A program made the translations under genes and the position numbers. The notes under the pieces were generated by a model, which was not told where the DNA came from, did no database searches, and was given only the letters and a program-made list of their open reading frames with translations. 13,881 nt of DNA, from the NCBI GenBank assembly GCA_017475725.1, contig JAFVFA010000026.1, positions 1-13,881 of the forward strand, in the 5' to 3' direction. Shown here piece by piece: positions 12,194 through 13,881 of this stretch (position 1 is the first letter of the stretch; every line of letters starts with the position of its first letter). This DNA comes from Spirochaetales bacterium. GTDB taxonomy: Bacteria > Spirochaetota > Spirochaetia > Sphaerochaetales > Sphaerochaetaceae.

Positions 12194-13551
12194 GGCTTCT
12201 CCTTTACAGTGTAGATGCTGCCGAGACTGTAGTAGAGAATGAAGGCTATGGCGCAGACTATCCATGTGATCGGGTAGCAGAGCAGAACGGACTCGAGTGT
12301 GGGGTTGTGGTGGGAGACTATCACAAGCCAGAGGGTCCTCAGGCCGACTATCCCGAATACTGTGAACAGAGTGGGGATCAGGGTCTTCCCGGTTCCCCTT
12401 ATGGCACCAGAGAGTATCTCCACGAACAGGAATGTGAAGTAGAATGGAGCTATCAGGTTTATTATCCTGACCCCGATGTCTATGACGTTCGGGTCAGAGA
12501 CGAACAGCCTGTAGAAATACCTTGAGAACAGCAGCAGTATTGCCTCGACGGAGAAGGTTGCGATGAAACCGATCGCGAAGCTTGTCTTGACTCCCTTCTT
12601 CGCCCTGTCTATCAGGCCTGCACCGTAGTTCTGTCCGACGAATGTTGTGGCCGCCACTCCGATGGAGTTGTTGATCATCCAGTATATGGAGTCTATCTTC
12701 CCGTAGCCTGCCCATGCAGCCACCGTATCCGTGCCCAGGATGTTGATTGATGAGACTATCATGAGGTTGGAGATTGTGTAGAGCATGGACTGGAAGCCGG
12801 ATGGGAGCCCTATCATGAGGGTCCTGCGGAGCATGTAGCTGTTGAACTTTATGTCCCTGAACATCAGCTTGCAGCAGTCGTCCCTTCTCTTGAGAGAGAC
12901 CATGACCATGACAAGCGAGATAAGCTGGGCAAGGACAGTGGCATAGGCCGCACCGGCCACTCCCATCCTGAAGGTCCCGACAAAGAGGAAGTCCAGCACA
13001 ATGTTGGAGAGGCAGCCTACAATCAGGAAGTAGAGTGGTCTCTTGCTGTCTCCGAAGGCCCTGAATATTCCGGCTCCGATGTTGTACATGACAACGATTA
13101 TCGAGCCTGCAAAGTAGATGTGCATGTACTGGCTTGCCAGCGGAAAGATGTCCTCAGGTGTCTTTGTGACCACAAGAAGAGGGTCACTTGTCAGATAACC
13201 GACCACTGAAATGATCAGGCCTCCCCATATGGCGATTGCCCAGGCATTGTGGATGGACTTGTGCACCAGATCGTCGTTCCGTGCCCCGAAGTACTGGGAG
13301 ATTATGACTGTCGCTCCGGAAGCTATGCCTGTGAAGAACCCTATGACAAGATTGATCGCAGTGGCGGTTCCGCCGCCTACCGCAGCCAGGGCCTCCTTTC
13401 CGAGAAGGTTGCCGACTATGATTGCATCCGCTGTGTTGTAGAGTGTCTGGAAAAGGGTCCCGAGCAGAATGGGGAAGAAGAATTTGAGTATCTGTTTCCA
13501 GATGATCCCCTCCGTTATCCCATGGTCTGCAGTTGTCTTGGACGTTGTCAT
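12190..13551 (-). CDS. MATE-family multidrug efflux transporter
   Basis: A 453-residue polytopic membrane protein of the MATE family (DinF/NorM-like), which exports organic cations or other drugs using a Na+ or H+ gradient. The family-typical start Phe-Pro-Ile-Leu-Leu-Gly-Thr-Leu-Phe-Gln-Thr-Leu-Tyr-Asn-Thr-Ala-Asp appears at about 26-42, followed by Val-Gly-Asn-Leu-Leu-Gly. The length fits twelve helices in two six-helix bundles, the second starting near 235. GGGAG lies nine bases before ATG 13551. The last codons contain the ribosome site of the downstream pseudouridine synthase gene and the stop overlaps its ATG, so the two are translationally coupled. No drug specificity can be inferred, and the pairing with an RNA-modifying enzyme does not show a shared pathway. 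Confidence 0.95.
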   Translation of the reverse strand: MTTSKTTADHGITEGIIWKQILKFFFPILLGTLFQTLYNTADAIIVGNLLGKEALAAVGGGTATAINLVIGFFTGIASGATVIISQYFGARNDDLVHKSIHNAWAIAIWGGLIISVVGYLTSDPLLVVTKTPEDIFPLASQYMHIYFAGSIIVVMYNIGAGIFRAFGDSKRPLYFLIVGCLSNIVLDFLFVGTFRMGVAGAAYATVLAQLISLVMVMVSLKRRDDCCKLMFRDIKFNSYMLRRTLMIGLPSGFQSMLYTISNLMIVSSINILGTDTVAAWAGYGKIDSIYWMINNSIGVAATTFVGQNYGAGLIDRAKKGVKTSFAIGFIATFSVEAILLLFSRYFYRLFVSDPNVIDIGVRIINLIAPFYFTFLFVEILSGAIRGTGKTLIPTLFTVFGIVGLRTLWLVIVSHHNPTLESVLLCYPITWIVCAIAFILYYSLGSIYTVKEKP

Positions 13552-13636
13552 TCAGTGATTCTCCCAGCATTTGCCGTCAAGTCTAATTGAGTATGCTTCT
13601 TTTTGGGTGCTGTGTGAAGTGGAATCCCTCCATGAA

Positions 13637-13666
13637 TTGAAAAGAGTGGTGATAATCAAGTATATT
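13637..13666 (+). promoter_or_regulatory. Promoter of the queH-like gene, predicted to give a leaderless mRNA
   Basis: TTGAAA (13637-13642) and TATATT (13661-13666) are 18 bases apart. The expected transcription start, about seven bases past the -10 box, falls at ATG 13673, and no ribosome site is visible before that ATG. Confidence 0.5.
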
Positions 13667-13672
13667 TTAGCT

Positions 13673-13881
13673 ATGGGTAAAAAGATTCTGGTCCATTGCT
13701 GCTGTGGTCCGTGTGCAACAAGCAGCATTCAGAGACTGATAGATGAGGGATATGATCCCGTCCTCTGCTACGGGAACAGCAACATTTGGCCTGAGCAGGA
13801 GAACGAGCTGAGGTATGAGAACCTTCTGAAGGTGGCCGAGCACTTCGGGGGACTTCCGGTCATAAGGCAGGAGTACGACCA
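13673..13881 (+). CDS. queH: QueH-like epoxyqueuosine reductase, 5' part (truncated by window end)
   Basis: Sixty-nine codons are visible before the edge. The product opens Met-Gly-Lys-Lys-Ile-Leu-Val-His-Cys-Cys-Cys-Gly-Pro-Cys, then Ala-Thr, a helix, and Tyr-Gly-Asn-Ser-Asn-Ile-Trp-Pro-Glu (38-46). The N-terminal Cys-Cys-x-x-x-Cys pattern and the following Asn-Ile-x-Pro-x-x-Glu motif are hallmarks of the QueH family (formerly DUF208). QueH is an iron-sulfur enzyme that reduces epoxyqueuosine to queuosine in tRNA, replacing QueG. It is divergent from the MATE gene, with about 120 bases between them. The ATG is the first in frame with the motif but lacks a ribosome site. The C-terminal cysteines that would confirm the family lie outside the window. 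Confidence 0.85.
   Translation, partial: MGKKILVHCCCGPCATSSIQRLIDEGYDPVLCYGNSNIWPEQENELRYENLLKVAEHFGGLPVIRQEYD

Noticed and set aside
12490..13590. ORFs overlapping the MATE gene in other frames on both strands
   Set aside because: They are shadows of a 453-residue MATE protein with clear family features.
1..13881. CRISPR array, insertion sequence, integrase or phage gene
   Set aside because: No regularly spaced repeats, no transposase or integrase motif and no terminal inverted repeats were seen.

Overview
The window looks like a piece of a spirochaete chromosome, most likely a Sphaerochaeta-like or related Treponema-group bacterium. The best clue is the transporter binding protein at 6600: its signal peptide ends in a Phe-Ala-Ser-Gly-Ala-Pro-Glu stretch, a style common in spirochaetal binding proteins. 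The assignment is an inference from one leader and general gene style, so confidence is moderate. Hand counts of single 60-base rows give about 63% G+C in the left and right blocks (rows 421 and 12001). In the middle they give 25-52% (rows 3841, 4081, 5761, 7321, 8821), so the middle block is visibly richer in A/T.

Left block (1-3233, + strand): the tail of a probable 2-keto-3-deoxygluconate kinase, a KDPG/KHG aldolase (eda), an IclR-family regulator and a short-chain dehydrogenase of the gluconate 5-dehydrogenase type. Together they form a sugar-acid or hexuronate catabolic operon that feeds 2-keto-3-deoxygluconate into pyruvate and glyceraldehyde 3-phosphate. The operon ends at a strong intrinsic terminator. 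A fumarylacetoacetate-hydrolase-family gene follows, and its own apparent promoter has its -10 box inside the terminator loop.

Middle block (3234-10867): about 690 bases without a clear gene hold hairpins, a perfect 19-bp palindrome and what look like decayed coding remnants. Then comes a compact + strand operon: a 17-codon leader ORF, a GntR/HutC regulator, an unusual discoidin plus CBM6-like plus PHP-type metallohydrolase without a signal peptide, and a complete Fbp/Afu-type ABC importer (binding protein, fused double permease, ATPase). The layout suggests regulated uptake of a small, possibly phosphorylated or esterified, compound that is hydrolysed inside the cell. The substrate cannot be read from the sequence. 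A bidirectional terminator separates this operon from a tRNA-Leu(CAA) gene on the - strand.

Right block (10868-13881): the - strand carries tRNA-Leu(CAA), an RluA-family pseudouridine synthase with an extra N-terminal domain, and a MATE efflux transporter that overlaps the synthase gene by four bases. Divergent from them, on the + strand, is the start of a queH-like epoxyqueuosine reductase gene, cut by the window end.

The most interesting items are the GntR-PHP-ABC cassette with its multi-domain hydrolase, the terminator/promoter overlap at 2327-2387, and the repeat-rich gene-free region with the leader ORF before the GntR gene.
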